This document shows, one piece after another, positions 29,856 through 39,566 of a stretch of DNA of 64,000 nt. Source of the DNA: Desulfobacter vibrioformis DSM 8776 (GTDB taxonomy: Bacteria > Desulfobacterota > Desulfobacteria > Desulfobacterales > Desulfobacteraceae); NCBI RefSeq assembly GCF_000745975.1, contig NZ_JQKJ01000010.1:1-64000 (forward strand), written 5' to 3'. The first letter of the stretch is position 1. The number at the start of each line of letters is the position of its first letter. Under the pieces are notes generated by a model that saw only the letters and a list, made by a program, of their open reading frames with translations, was not told where the DNA came from and did not search any database. The position numbers and the translations under genes were made by a program.

Positions 29856-32186
29856 TTACATCAGAGGCGTATTGGGTATCAGTTCCCATATGCCGCAGGG
29901 ACAGGCTCCTTTACAGAATCCGCATCCAATGCATTTGGATTCATCCACCACGTATTCAAAGCCGGTTTCCTTTTCCTGCCGGCTAATGGCCCCTTCAGGG
30001 CAGACTGCCACGCAGATGCCGCAATCCCTGCAATTTCCGCAGGAGGCACAGTCCTGACTGCACGCTTCCAGATTATCGGCATCCTGTCTGGGATTATAAT
30101 AGGTCAGACTGACACGACAGGTGTCGATCGTGGGGGCAAGACCGTCCATATCCGGTACCTGGCCTTTGAGAAGCTGATCAATGACCAGAGCTGTCCGCCT
30201 GCCCGCCCCGATGGCATCGGTGATAAGTCCCGGTCCCACGGCATCCCCGATGGCAAAGACCTTTTCATCCGAGGATCGGCCGGATTCGTCCACCTTGACA
30301 AATCCCCTGGCAAGCTCAATCCCCTCTCCAAGGAAGGAGAGATCAGGCACATCGCCGATGGAGATCACCACTGTATTGGCCAACAGCGTTTCGCCATTGC
30401 TAAGTTCAACCCCATCGGAATTAATTTCTTTGGTGAATAACGGCCAGCGGAACTGGGCCCCGCATTTTTCAGCATCCTCTCTTTCCTTGCCGAATGCAGC
30501 CGGTTTCTGGACATCAATAAGGGTGATATCAACAGCACCCAGCCGGTGGGCTTCAGTGGCCACATCACAGCCCACATTACCGGCCCCGATGATCACAATC
30601 TTTTTGCCTGGTTTTATCTTGTTCGCTTTGGCCTGCTCAAGAAAATCATTGGCAAAAACAGCCCGCTCAGCACCTTTGACCGGAAGGGCTCTGGGTTTTT
30701 TGGCACCGGCTGCCACCACAACATAGTCATGGCTGTTCTTTATCTCGTTAAACTTTTCCGCATTAATTTCCTCTCCCAGCCTGATATCCTTTATATAAGA
30801 CTTTGCCCGGTCAATTTCAGCATTCAGGGTGTCGGCAGGAATTCGGGATTCGGGGATCACAGCGGAAATTTTTCCGCCAATGGTCTGGCCGGCTTCAAAT
30901 ACCGTGGCGGTGTGGCCTTTCAGGGTTAGTTGCCAGGCCGCAGAAATACCACCCGGGCCTGCGCCGATCACAGCCACTTTCTTTTGGGATTTTTGGGCAG
31001 GTTTTGGCGGTTTGGCCGTCTGGGCAGCCTGGCCCAGAAGACGGACATTAATGGGGGCCATATAAGACATGTTCCGGGTGCAGGACGCCATGCACGGACT
31101 GGGGCACAGGTGACCGCACACCGTGGCCGGAAACGGGGAATACTCAAGGCCCATGGATATGGCCTCGTCAATGTTATCGGTACGGACCATGGCCCAGCGC
31201 TGCTGGACCGGAATTCCGGTGGGGCAGGATGCCTGGCAGGGCGAGATATATTTTCCCTGCTCCCAGACCGGAATATATCTTCTGTACGCACCCTTGGTAA
31301 TGACCGGCACGGTGCCCTTTTCCATTTCCTGGAGATCTCCAATCAGACCACCGCGGCCAAGTTCCGCATCCCAGACCTGTTCTCTGAACCAGGACAGGGA
31401 TTTGCGGTCCGGCCCGTCGGCCTTTTCCTGGGGACTCTTGGCTTCAAACAGCCGCCACTCTTTTCGTACAGTCAGCTCTTTAAACAGGTTCGGCTGTTTG
31501 ATTTTTTTCAGAAAATTCTTGAGGCCCAGGGTCAGCCACTCCCATTCCTGATCATCAAGATCCACTTCCTTGGCATCCTTGTCGGAATAACTTTTGGCCT
31601 CACCCCGGATAAAAACCTTGCCGCCCACCATGCCCACCAAGGGGTTGTAACCCAAAATCTGTTCCGGGTTAGATGCATTTACACCGCAGACAACGGCAAT
31701 GCCGCCCGCCATGAACTCGCCGAAGTAATCTCCTGCCGTTCCCAGCACCCACAACTCAGGGGGCTCAAATCTGGGATTCCGCTTGGTCATGGTCATGCCC
31801 CGGGCGCCAATGGAGCCGCCCACAAAAACCTTGCCCTGGGCTGCGCCGTTCATGGCCCCGTTGGAGGCAGATCCATGCACAATGATTTGCGCACCGGCAT
31901 TGAGCCAGCCAATATCATCCGAGGCCGGCCCCATAATCTCTATTCTGGTATTGGGAGTGCCCAGGGAACCTGTGCGCTGGCCGGAATGACCAATGATACG
32001 GATGTCCATCTTTTCAGGGGCGCAATCCCAGAGTCGTCCGCCAATGCCGTGCTGGCCAAAAGCCTGGATCTCAAGCTTCCTGTTGCCCCGCTTGACGTGC
32101 TGATGAATAATCTCTTCAAGCACCCGCGAGGAGATCCGTTTTTCATCCCTTTTACCTGCTATAAAAATGTATTCGCTTTTTTTCAT
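29856..32186 (-). CDS. Glutamate synthase: GXGXG (GltB3) domain fused to GltD-like oxidoreductase and 2[4Fe-4S] ferredoxin
   Basis: The protein has 776 residues from an ATG at 32186, chosen because AAGGAGGA lies just upstream; a longer frame to 32261 lacks this. An N-terminal GXGXG beta-helix domain (repeated G-x2-G-x3-G, for example ASNGAMNGAAQGKVFVGG) is followed by a GltD module with Fe-S cysteines (CQASCPTG, CGHLCPSPC). Two dinucleotide sites follow, GAGPGGISAAW and GAGNVGCD, and two ferredoxin motifs near the C-terminus (CGICVAVCP, CIGCGFCKGACP). It should supply electrons and part of the synthase core for 2-oxoglutarate plus glutamine to glutamate. It is third in the operon. Confidence 0.88.
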   Translation of the reverse strand: MKKSEYIFIAGKRDEKRISSRVLEEIIHQHVKRGNRKLEIQAFGQHGIGGRLWDCAPEKMDIRIIGHSGQRTGSLGTPNTRIEIMGPASDDIGWLNAGAQIIVHGSASNGAMNGAAQGKVFVGGSIGARGMTMTKRNPRFEPPELWVLGTAGDYFGEFMAGGIAVVCGVNASNPEQILGYNPLVGMVGGKVFIRGEAKSYSDKDAKEVDLDDQEWEWLTLGLKNFLKKIKQPNLFKELTVRKEWRLFEAKSPQEKADGPDRKSLSWFREQVWDAELGRGGLIGDLQEMEKGTVPVITKGAYRRYIPVWEQGKYISPCQASCPTGIPVQQRWAMVRTDNIDEAISMGLEYSPFPATVCGHLCPSPCMASCTRNMSYMAPINVRLLGQAAQTAKPPKPAQKSQKKVAVIGAGPGGISAAWQLTLKGHTATVFEAGQTIGGKISAVIPESRIPADTLNAEIDRAKSYIKDIRLGEEINAEKFNEIKNSHDYVVVAAGAKKPRALPVKGAERAVFANDFLEQAKANKIKPGKKIVIIGAGNVGCDVATEAHRLGAVDITLIDVQKPAAFGKEREDAEKCGAQFRWPLFTKEINSDGVELSNGETLLANTVVISIGDVPDLSFLGEGIELARGFVKVDESGRSSDEKVFAIGDAVGPGLITDAIGAGRRTALVIDQLLKGQVPDMDGLAPTIDTCRVSLTYYNPRQDADNLEACSQDCASCGNCRDCGICVAVCPEGAISRQEKETGFEYVVDESKCIGCGFCKGACPCGIWELIPNTPLM

Positions 32187-32199
32187 ATCCCGTCCTCCT

Positions 32200-33834
32200 T
32201 TACACCACGTACTTGATACTGAGGCGGTCAGCAATGTTTTTATCATCAATTCCCAGCGCATCGGACATGCCGATGGGAAGGGAGGTGGAGCGTCCCAGGG
32301 GCGCTACGATTTTTTTGAGTTGCGTGTCAAAGGAGACAAAAATGTCAACCAGGCGCTGGGCCACATCTTCCGGATTAAGGCGGCGGTAAAGCCTTGGATC
32401 CTGGGACGTGATGCCCTTGGGGCAGATACCCAGGTTGCAGACATTGCACCGGTCTTCTTCCGTGCCCACGCAGCCGGCAGCGGCTTGCATCAGATATTTT
32501 CCAACCTGAACCCCGGATGCCCCCAGCATGATCAGGGCGGCTGCATTGGCGGCAATGTTTCCGTTTTTACCAACTCCCCCCCCGGCAAAAATGGGGACTT
32601 CATTCTGTTTGCCCAGAGATGTCAGGTTCAGGTAGTTATCCCGGACACAGCTGGCTATGGGGTGGCCCATGTGGTCCATGGAAACGGCATACGCCGCCCC
32701 GGTACCGCCATCTTCACCGTCAATGGCAAGCCCTGCCGCATATTCGTTACGTGTCAGGTTGTTCATCACCGCAAGGGAGGTGGATGAAGCGGAAATTTTC
32801 GGATATACCGGCACCCTGAACCCCCATGCCATGGACATGGACAGGATCATCTTGGCCACGGACTCTTCAATGGAGTACTGGGTCTGATGGGTCGGGGGAC
32901 TGGGCAGGCTGACACCCTGGGGAACCCCCCGGATGGCGGCAATAAGTTTATTCACTTTGTGCCACATCAAAAGACCGCCGTCACCGGGTTTTGCACCCTG
33001 CCCGTATTTGATCTCAATGGCACAGGGATCTTCTTTCATGTGCGGGATGGCGTGGATGATCTCATCCCAGCCAAAATAGCCGGAAGCAATCTGCAGGATT
33101 ACATATTTAAGGAACCGGGAGCGCAGTAACCGTGGCGGACAGCCTCCTTCGCCGGTGCAGATGCGGACGGGCATGCCCATCTCTTCGTTCAGGTAGGCAA
33201 CCCCCATCTGCAAGCCTTCCCACATGGTCGGGGAGAGTGCTCCAAAGGACATGCCGCCGATGATCAAAGGATAAATTTCCCTGACCGGCGGGATCCATCC
33301 CTTTTCCCGCAGGCATTTCATGTTTTCCCTGGGGGGAAGCACCCGGCCCAGAAGGGTACTCATCTCAAATTCATGGCGTCCGGCATCCAGGGCCGGGTCC
33401 GTGAGCATGGAGATTCTGGTGAACTTGATTCTGTCGAGTACTGATCCAGAATCGTTGCGCCGGCCGCCTCTGCGCCGGGGAATACCATGCTGGTTGATAT
33501 GGAATTTCATCCTGTCCAGGCCCGGATTTCGCTTGGGCCGGATGGCATCATTGGGACAGACCAGGGTACACATGGCGCAGCCGATGCAGGCATTTTCAAC
33601 CCGGGTGTCCTGCCGGATACCGTAAAAGGTGTCATAGGCATTACTGTGCTCGGCATTTTTGCCCACAGATGTTTTTACAATCCGTTTCTGGAACGGATGA
33701 AGGGCGATGGCCTTGACCGGACACACAGCCGTACACTGTCCGCACAGGGTACACCGGTCATTATTATATTCGATCTGCCAGGGCAGATCATTCAGGCTTA
33801 AAGAGGAAGGTTCAAGGCTTCTGTTTGACGACAT
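32200..33834 (-). CDS. Glutamate synthase FMN domain (GltB2), archaeal type with N-terminal ferredoxin
   Basis: The 544-residue protein starts with two [4Fe-4S] motifs (CTLCGQCTAVCP, CIGCAMCTLVCP). The FMN-binding (beta/alpha)8 synthase domain follows, with GGMSFGALS, GEGGCPP, KYGQGAKPGDGG and DGEDGGTGAA, typical of the stand-alone archaeal GltB. Cysteine clusters near the C-terminus (CVGTEEDRCNVC) fit the 3Fe-4S site. AGGAGGT precedes the ATG. Its start lies inside the upstream amidotransferase gene by 37 nt. It makes glutamate from 2-oxoglutarate and ammonia delivered by its partner. Confidence 0.93.
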   Translation of the reverse strand: MSSNRSLEPSSLSLNDLPWQIEYNNDRCTLCGQCTAVCPVKAIALHPFQKRIVKTSVGKNAEHSNAYDTFYGIRQDTRVENACIGCAMCTLVCPNDAIRPKRNPGLDRMKFHINQHGIPRRRGGRRNDSGSVLDRIKFTRISMLTDPALDAGRHEFEMSTLLGRVLPPRENMKCLREKGWIPPVREIYPLIIGGMSFGALSPTMWEGLQMGVAYLNEEMGMPVRICTGEGGCPPRLLRSRFLKYVILQIASGYFGWDEIIHAIPHMKEDPCAIEIKYGQGAKPGDGGLLMWHKVNKLIAAIRGVPQGVSLPSPPTHQTQYSIEESVAKMILSMSMAWGFRVPVYPKISASSTSLAVMNNLTRNEYAAGLAIDGEDGGTGAAYAVSMDHMGHPIASCVRDNYLNLTSLGKQNEVPIFAGGGVGKNGNIAANAAALIMLGASGVQVGKYLMQAAAGCVGTEEDRCNVCNLGICPKGITSQDPRLYRRLNPEDVAQRLVDIFVSFDTQLKKIVAPLGRSTSLPIGMSDALGIDDKNIADRLSIKYVV

Positions 33835-34928
33835 ATATTTACCTCCTGCCGCTCAGGGCTTACAATAGCTGTATCAAGATGCATGGGTTGAATGTCCATG
33901 GTTTTGTCTCGGTCAGGGATGACGGCGTCAAGCCCGCAAATCTCGGATGAAAAGGCAAACATACCCGGCTTGCCTCCCACCACGCCGGGCCGCAGTTTCT
34001 TGCGGTCCTGAACCATGAACATGGAGTGATCCGGCAGGGTGCCGATGACCATATTGGGGCCGTCGATAATTAAAGGGCGGCAGGTTTTTTTCAAATGATC
34101 CAGAAATTCGAAATTAGGATGCTTTGCAAGGTCGTCGCGCTGAAGCGGCGTGATCACATGTTTATACCCGTCAATGCCCAAGCCCAGCTCTTCCATGGAA
34201 AAGTGGAGGATGTGGGCAAACACTTCGGAATCGGACTGATAGCCGGTATAGCCAGGGATATTCCTTGAGGAAAGAAAATCCTTGATGGGGATAAACGCCG
34301 TATTTTCACCATTGGTCATGGTGCAGTATCCCTTGATAAAGAACGGATGGCAGGCATACAGGCTGATGGCGTAATTTGTGTTCTGCCGTCCCTGGGCCAT
34401 GATAACCCGTGCTTCAAGTTCTTTTCTGTCAAGGCCCAGGTATTCGGCCAGTTTCATGGGATCCCCGATCTCCTTGAGCATGATGGTGTCCGGCCAGAAG
34501 GAGAACACGATCATATCATTTTTCTCTTCACCCATCTCCCGTATTTTAAGCCGTACTTCCAGAAGTTTTACGGCCAGCTCTTCCTGGGTCAGGGCATCCC
34601 AGCCTTCGGGCAGTTCATAGGCTCTGATCAGATAGATATGTCGTCTGGGAATACCTTCTACCCTGGTTTTAGGTGGTTTCAAAGAGATTTTATGCTTGGT
34701 CATGAAACCAAGCTTCATCATAAAAAGGTCCAGACGGCAAATGCCTTCTTCGGTAAAGATTCCCGACAGGATCGGGGCATCTTTCATCTCTTCAAAAGTG
34801 CCACCAAGGTCCTGGAGCAAAAGCCCCACGCCGGAGCCGTCATGCCCTTCCTTCATTACGTCAAGGGCTTTGATGGCCAGCATGGGCGATTGAGGATCCT
34901 TGCTGGTGATTGCAAACAGACGACACAT
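33798..34928 (-). CDS. Glutamate synthase class-II amidotransferase subunit (GltB1)
   Basis: The 376-residue protein begins MCRLFAITSKDP, so the N-terminal nucleophile Cys2 of class-II glutamine amidotransferases is exposed after Met removal. The GHDGSGVGLLL motif is near residue 33. It releases ammonia from glutamine for the FMN subunit. It is first in the three-gene operon; AAGGAG lies about eleven bases before the ATG. Splitting GltB into separate proteins is the archaeal/anaerobe arrangement. Confidence 0.9.
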   Translation of the reverse strand: MCRLFAITSKDPQSPMLAIKALDVMKEGHDGSGVGLLLQDLGGTFEEMKDAPILSGIFTEEGICRLDLFMMKLGFMTKHKISLKPPKTRVEGIPRRHIYLIRAYELPEGWDALTQEELAVKLLEVRLKIREMGEEKNDMIVFSFWPDTIMLKEIGDPMKLAEYLGLDRKELEARVIMAQGRQNTNYAISLYACHPFFIKGYCTMTNGENTAFIPIKDFLSSRNIPGYTGYQSDSEVFAHILHFSMEELGLGIDGYKHVITPLQRDDLAKHPNFEFLDHLKKTCRPLIIDGPNMVIGTLPDHSMFMVQDRKKLRPGVVGGKPGMFAFSSEICGLDAVIPDRDKTMDIQPMHLDTAIVSPERQEVNICRQTEALNLPL

Positions 34929-34998
34929 ACTTTATTAACTCCTTATGGTCTTTTCTTTAAACAGTCAAAAGACTGCGGGCCAAAATTTCGAAACTTAA

Positions 34999-35027
34999 AG
35001 ACTAAAGGCACTTATAAAGACTGTCAA
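34999..35027 (-). promoter_or_regulatory. Candidate promoter of the glutamate synthase operon
   Basis: Read on the minus strand, a perfect TTGACA (35022-35027) is followed after 17 bases by TAGTCT, a weak -10. It lies about 70-100 bases upstream of the first ATG. The rest of the 287-base gap to the acyltransferase gene shows no gene. No sigma-54 element with correct spacing was found here. Confidence 0.35.
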
Positions 35028-35215
35028 TCTTTATTTTTCCGTTAAGGATGGTTGCGGCAGAGGGGGGTAATGCGGGAACACAGAAGATGTCAAATAACTA
35101 CTTGAAAAAATAGGTCTTTAACCATAAATCCATATTCATATTCTGCAAAATATAAATATGCAAAAAATTTGCCGTGGGACAAAACATTATATAAAGACAG
35201 AGACAAAGGGGGGGA

Positions 35216-35791
35216 TTAAATGTTCCTGAATTTTGTGGGGATTGAAAATCCGGCACGTTGATAAATTGCATGTATTTCATCCAGGTCCTGTTCCAGGCTT
35301 TCCCCGGGATGTATTTTGCCCAGCCATCTGGTTCTTTGCCTCTGATTGTCCAGATACCAGCAGATAATGGGAACATCCGCGCCTTTGGCAATGTACCAGA
35401 ATCCGGTTTTGATTGTGGGTACGGACTTGCGGGTGCCTTCGGGCACCAGTGCCACCACCAGATTCTTATTTTCTTCAAATTTTTTAATTACGCTGTCCAC
35501 AAATCCACAGGACTTGTCACGCTGTACCGGAAGTCCCCCGAGACTTTTTAAAAAAAGTGACATGGGAAAAAAGAACCACTTGGACTTGATCAGCAGTTTT
35601 GCATTAATCCTGGCAAGCTTGATATAGGTCAGGGCGCGGACTGTGTCCATGTTGGTTGTGTGGGGAAAACCAATGACCACGCATCTGGGTTCCCAATAGA
35701 CCGGCAACGGATCGTAAGTCCAGCCCATCCGTGCATAAATAAATTTGCCAAGCGCACTGAACAAAAAAGGGAACGGATTAATATCCACCAT
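35216..35791 (-). CDS. PlsC-like lysophospholipid acyltransferase family protein
   Basis: The 191-residue protein shows the acyltransferase motifs H-x4-D as HTTNMD (near residues 43-48), a basic patch with LPVQRD, and PEGTR near 119-123. It should transfer an acyl chain to a glycerophosphate-type acceptor at the membrane. It is short compared with typical PlsC (about 240), and FPHTTN rather than NHQS suggests a divergent subgroup. It is monocistronic on the minus strand. Confidence 0.8.
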   Translation of the reverse strand: MVDINPFPFLFSALGKFIYARMGWTYDPLPVYWEPRCVVIGFPHTTNMDTVRALTYIKLARINAKLLIKSKWFFFPMSLFLKSLGGLPVQRDKSCGFVDSVIKKFEENKNLVVALVPEGTRKSVPTIKTGFWYIAKGADVPIICWYLDNQRQRTRWLGKIHPGESLEQDLDEIHAIYQRAGFSIPTKFRNI

Positions 35792-36030
35792 ACCCCTCTT
35801 TATTTATTTTTTGAATTTCTTCCATAGTCCTGTCTATACCATGTTTTCATTTACATTAAAATTAACCCATGCTATTTTTTTTGAAAAAAAATTAAAGTAA
35901 AAATAACGTTTTGTAACCAATTAAATTCATTACACCCGAAACTTTAATGCGTTTACCCTGGGGGCGTAGCGCAGATAATTCATGAACACGGGTTATTCTT
36001 TTTCCATAAAAATTCTGTGCGGAGGAGAAC

Positions 36031-38208
36031 ATGATAAAGCTTAAAATCGGGTCAAAAGTAAATCTTCTTATCATTTCTGCCATGGTGCTTGTGGGCGGGG
36101 CTTCTTTAATTTTCTCCGTATCCGCCTTAAAGGATGAAGGCCGGTTTGCCATCGGGAAATACAGCACGGATATGGAGAAGATTAAAAAGGAGCACGTCAA
36201 GGATCTGGTCTCCTCTGCGTATACCATTGCCAAAGCCCGCCTTGATGCGGCAAGGGATAAAAATGCCATTCGAAAGACCCATGGCGACAATGTCAAGTCG
36301 GTGGTCAATCAGGCGATGGCCGTGTTTGAAGCCAACAATATGCCCGATGATCCAAGGCCCCTGGAAGAACGCCAGGCAGATGCCATCAAAGTGATGGACA
36401 AAATGCGCTGGGGGATTGACGGCAAAAACTATTTCTGGATCCAGGACATGAGCGGACACATTGTTCATCATCCCCTGCAAAAGCAGTTGAACGGTAAATC
36501 CTATGGAAATATAAAAGATCCCGATGGCGTACCGCTCTTTGTTGAAATGGAGCGTCTTGTAAAAAAAGACGGCGATGGATTTGTGGATTATAAATGGCCA
36601 AAACCCGGCTTTGACAAACCCCAGGATAAAATCTCTTATGTCAAACTGTTTGCGCCCTGGAACTGGGTCATCGGTGCCGGCGTATACCTTGAATGCACTG
36701 AAACAGCGGCCCAGCAGGATGCGCTCAGAAACATCGGATCCATCCGGTATGGAGAAGACGGCCTTGGCTATTTTTTTATTTACGATTCCAAGGGAGATTG
36801 TGTTCTCATGCCCAACCGGCCCGAAGCTGTGGGCACGAATGAATGGGATTTAAAGGACAGCAAAGGGCTTTATATTACCCGGGAGCTGATTAAAAAGGCC
36901 GATGCCAGCCCCGAAGGGGATTTCTTGGAATATTATTTTAACAAGCCGGGTTCCAGTGAGGATTTCAGGAAAATTTCCTTTGTAAGAAAATTATCTGAAT
37001 GGAACTGGTACATCGCCACAGGCTCCTATACCGATGATATTGAAACGGCTATTGCCAATGAGCAGGAAGAAATAGGATCCACCGTAAAGGCGGCAACCAT
37101 GAAAATATTGTCCATTGTCCTGGGAATTATGGTGCTGTCGGTGGTACTCTCCTATTTTGTTGTGGCCAAAGGAATTGTGGCACCGTTGCGCAACATGATC
37201 AATATGCTTAAAGATATTGCTTCCGGGCAAGGCGATCTGACCAAACGTATTATTGATAACTCCGGTGACGAGACCCAGGAGCTGGCCGAGGGATTTAACC
37301 GGTTCATTGAAAATATCCAGACCATGATCGCGAAAATAAAGGGTAATACCAATGATCTTACGGATGCGTCCTCAGAGCTGGCCGGCATTTCCGACCAGCT
37401 GAATTCAGCGGCCGAAGAGACCTCGGGCCGTGCAGATTCAGTGACATCGGCATCGGAAAAGATGAGTCTGAATATGGATTCCATGTCTGCTGCCATGGAA
37501 CAGGCCGCCAGCAATATCAACATGGTTTCGGCTGCATCCGAGGAGATGAGCTCAACGATTTCAGAGATCGCCCATAATGCAGAAAAAGCCCGTAATATTA
37601 CAACCGAGGCCGTTGGGCAGGCAGAGCATGCCAGCGCCCAGGTGGAAGAGCTGGGCACAGCAGCCAAAGAAATTTTTACCGTGGTGGAGACCATTACAGA
37701 TATCTCTTCCCAGGTCAACCTGCTGGCCCTGAACGCCACCATTGAGGCGGCCAGAGCCGGTGAGGCCGGTAAGGGTTTTGCGGTTGTTGCCAATGAGATC
37801 AAGGACCTGGCAAACCAGACAGCCAGTGCCTCCAGCCGGATTAAAGAGCGCGTGGCAGGAATCCAGAATTCCACCGAAGGCACTACGGCAGAGATCGTCT
37901 CCATCACAAAAGTGGTGGGAGATATCAATGAGATTGTTTCAACCATTGCTGCGGCGGTTGAAGAGCAGTCCGCCACCACCAATGAGATTACCCAGAATAT
38001 TTCCCAGGCGTATCTCGGCATTTCAGAGGTAAATGAAAACATTGCCCAAGGATCTGTCATGGCAAAAGGTGTGTCCGGTGATGCGGCAAAAGTCACCACT
38101 GCAGCCTCTCAGATTGTGGATGCCAGCCGGCAGGTAAAAGATAAATCAGCCGGCCTGTCGGGCTTGGCGGAAACGCTTTTTCAAATGATGTCCAAGTTTA
38201 AAGTATAA
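36031..38208 (+). CDS. Methyl-accepting chemotaxis protein with tandem Cache sensor
   Basis: The 725-residue receptor has one helix near 12-32 and a large periplasmic sensor. The sensor holds two Cache-like repeats, each with a Y-F/W-x-I-x-D core (GKNYFWIQD and GLGYFFIYD) and a closing WNWVIGAGVY / WNWYIATGSY. The second helix is near 350-375, then a HAMP domain and a long coiled-coil signalling tip with EEQSATTNEI. The tip should dock CheA/CheW. The start has CGGAGGAG upstream. The ligand is unknown; Cache domains commonly bind small carboxylates or amino acids. Confidence 0.92.
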   Translation: MIKLKIGSKVNLLIISAMVLVGGASLIFSVSALKDEGRFAIGKYSTDMEKIKKEHVKDLVSSAYTIAKARLDAARDKNAIRKTHGDNVKSVVNQAMAVFEANNMPDDPRPLEERQADAIKVMDKMRWGIDGKNYFWIQDMSGHIVHHPLQKQLNGKSYGNIKDPDGVPLFVEMERLVKKDGDGFVDYKWPKPGFDKPQDKISYVKLFAPWNWVIGAGVYLECTETAAQQDALRNIGSIRYGEDGLGYFFIYDSKGDCVLMPNRPEAVGTNEWDLKDSKGLYITRELIKKADASPEGDFLEYYFNKPGSSEDFRKISFVRKLSEWNWYIATGSYTDDIETAIANEQEEIGSTVKAATMKILSIVLGIMVLSVVLSYFVVAKGIVAPLRNMINMLKDIASGQGDLTKRIIDNSGDETQELAEGFNRFIENIQTMIAKIKGNTNDLTDASSELAGISDQLNSAAEETSGRADSVTSASEKMSLNMDSMSAAMEQAASNINMVSAASEEMSSTISEIAHNAEKARNITTEAVGQAEHASAQVEELGTAAKEIFTVVETITDISSQVNLLALNATIEAARAGEAGKGFAVVANEIKDLANQTASASSRIKERVAGIQNSTEGTTAEIVSITKVVGDINEIVSTIAAAVEEQSATTNEITQNISQAYLGISEVNENIAQGSVMAKGVSGDAAKVTTAASQIVDASRQVKDKSAGLSGLAETLFQMMSKFKV

Positions 38209-38230
38209 TAACGAAATAAGGAATTTACGC

Positions 38231-39457
38231 GTGATTACAGCCAATGAAAACTACAACAAACTGAATGCTTCATATTTATTTGCAGATATCGCCAAACGGG
38301 TTCAGCTTTACCAGGACAGCAATCCTGACAAGGAGGTGATTCGCCTGGGCATCGGCGATGTTACCCTGCCGCTGCCCCCTGCGGTTGTTCAGGGGTTTCA
38401 AAAGGGTGTGGATGAAATGTCCGCTGATGCCACATTCAGAGGGTATGGCCCTGAACAGGGATATCTGTTTTTGAGGCAAGCCATTGCAGCCGGAGATTTC
38501 CAGTCCAGGGGTGCGGATATTGAAGCGGATGAAATTTTTGTGTCCGACGGGGCCAAATGCGACACCGGCAATTTCCAGGAATTATTCTCCAATAATATTA
38601 CCATTGCCATTCCGGATCCGGTTTATCCGGTGTATCTGGATACCAATGTCATGGCCGGAAGAACCGGTGAGTTCAAGGACGGGCGGTACCAGGGCATTGT
38701 TTACATGGATTGCCTGAAAGAAAATGGGTTTATGCCGGATCTGCCCGACGCGCCCGTGGACCTGATCTATCTTTGTTTCCCCAACAACCCCACCGGATCC
38801 ACTGCCACCCGGGACCAGCTTGCTGCCTGGGTGAATTATGCCCGGGACAACAAAGCCCTGATCCTGTTTGACGCGGCCTATGAAGCCTTTATCCGGGATA
38901 CGGATCTTCCCAGAAGCATTTATGAAATCCCCGGGGCCAAAGAGGTGGCCGTGGAATTCAGAAGCTTTTCCAAGACAGCCGGTTTTACAGGCACCCGCTG
39001 CGGATTTACCGTGGTGCCGAAATCTTGCATGATCTATACGGCCAGCGGATCAAAGGTCTCTTTGCATAACATGTGGAATCGTCGGCAGTCCACCAAATTC
39101 AACGGCGTTTCCTATCCGGTGCAAAAGGCTGCCGAGGCGGTTTACAGCCCCGGGGGCCAGGCCCAGATCAAGGCAAACATTGACTATTACCTGGCCAATG
39201 CCCAGGTGGTCTGCCAGACCATGACAGACCTTGGATTTGACCATGTGGGGGGTAAAAATGCCCCATACATCTGGATTGACGGCAATGGCCGGGATTCCTG
39301 GGAATTTTTTGATCTGCTGCTGGATAAAGCGGGTGTGGTCTGTACCCCGGGCCAGGGCTTTGGCCGGTGTGGGGCGCAGTATATAAGAATTTCTGCGTTT
39401 AACAGCCCTGAAAATGTAGCCAAGGCCATGGCGCGAGTGAAAGATGTTTTAAAATAG
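38231..39457 (+). CDS. dapL: LL-diaminopimelate aminotransferase DapL
   Basis: The 408-residue PLP enzyme converts tetrahydrodipicolinate directly to LL-diaminopimelate, bypassing the succinylase route in lysine and peptidoglycan synthesis. Seen: IRLGIGDVTLPLP near the N-terminus, SDGAKCDTGN, FPNNPTGSTAT, and the PLP-lysine segment RSFSKTAGFTGTRCG. The start is GTG with AAGGA upstream. It follows the chemoreceptor after 22 bases; the link is probably positional only. Confidence 0.93.
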   Translation: MITANENYNKLNASYLFADIAKRVQLYQDSNPDKEVIRLGIGDVTLPLPPAVVQGFQKGVDEMSADATFRGYGPEQGYLFLRQAIAAGDFQSRGADIEADEIFVSDGAKCDTGNFQELFSNNITIAIPDPVYPVYLDTNVMAGRTGEFKDGRYQGIVYMDCLKENGFMPDLPDAPVDLIYLCFPNNPTGSTATRDQLAAWVNYARDNKALILFDAAYEAFIRDTDLPRSIYEIPGAKEVAVEFRSFSKTAGFTGTRCGFTVVPKSCMIYTASGSKVSLHNMWNRRQSTKFNGVSYPVQKAAEAVYSPGGQAQIKANIDYYLANAQVVCQTMTDLGFDHVGGKNAPYIWIDGNGRDSWEFFDLLLDKAGVVCTPGQGFGRCGAQYIRISAFNSPENVAKAMARVKDVLK

Positions 39458-39566
39458 GATTTTTTCACAGGAATCTAACAGCATTATAATTACTTTTTAA
39501 CCCTTGCCTGTTAAACATTTTCTTGTATCTTTCCAAAATTCTTTTTCATGGAGGCAAATACAGAAA

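Noticed and set aside
30930-32216. 428-codon open frame opposite the GltB3/GltD fusion
   Set aside because: Antisense shadow; no recognisable domains, while the minus strand has several clear motifs.
35792-36030. Possible c-di-GMP riboswitch before the chemoreceptor
   Set aside because: A GC-rich patch near 35955-35975 was inspected, but the conserved GEMM core was not found.
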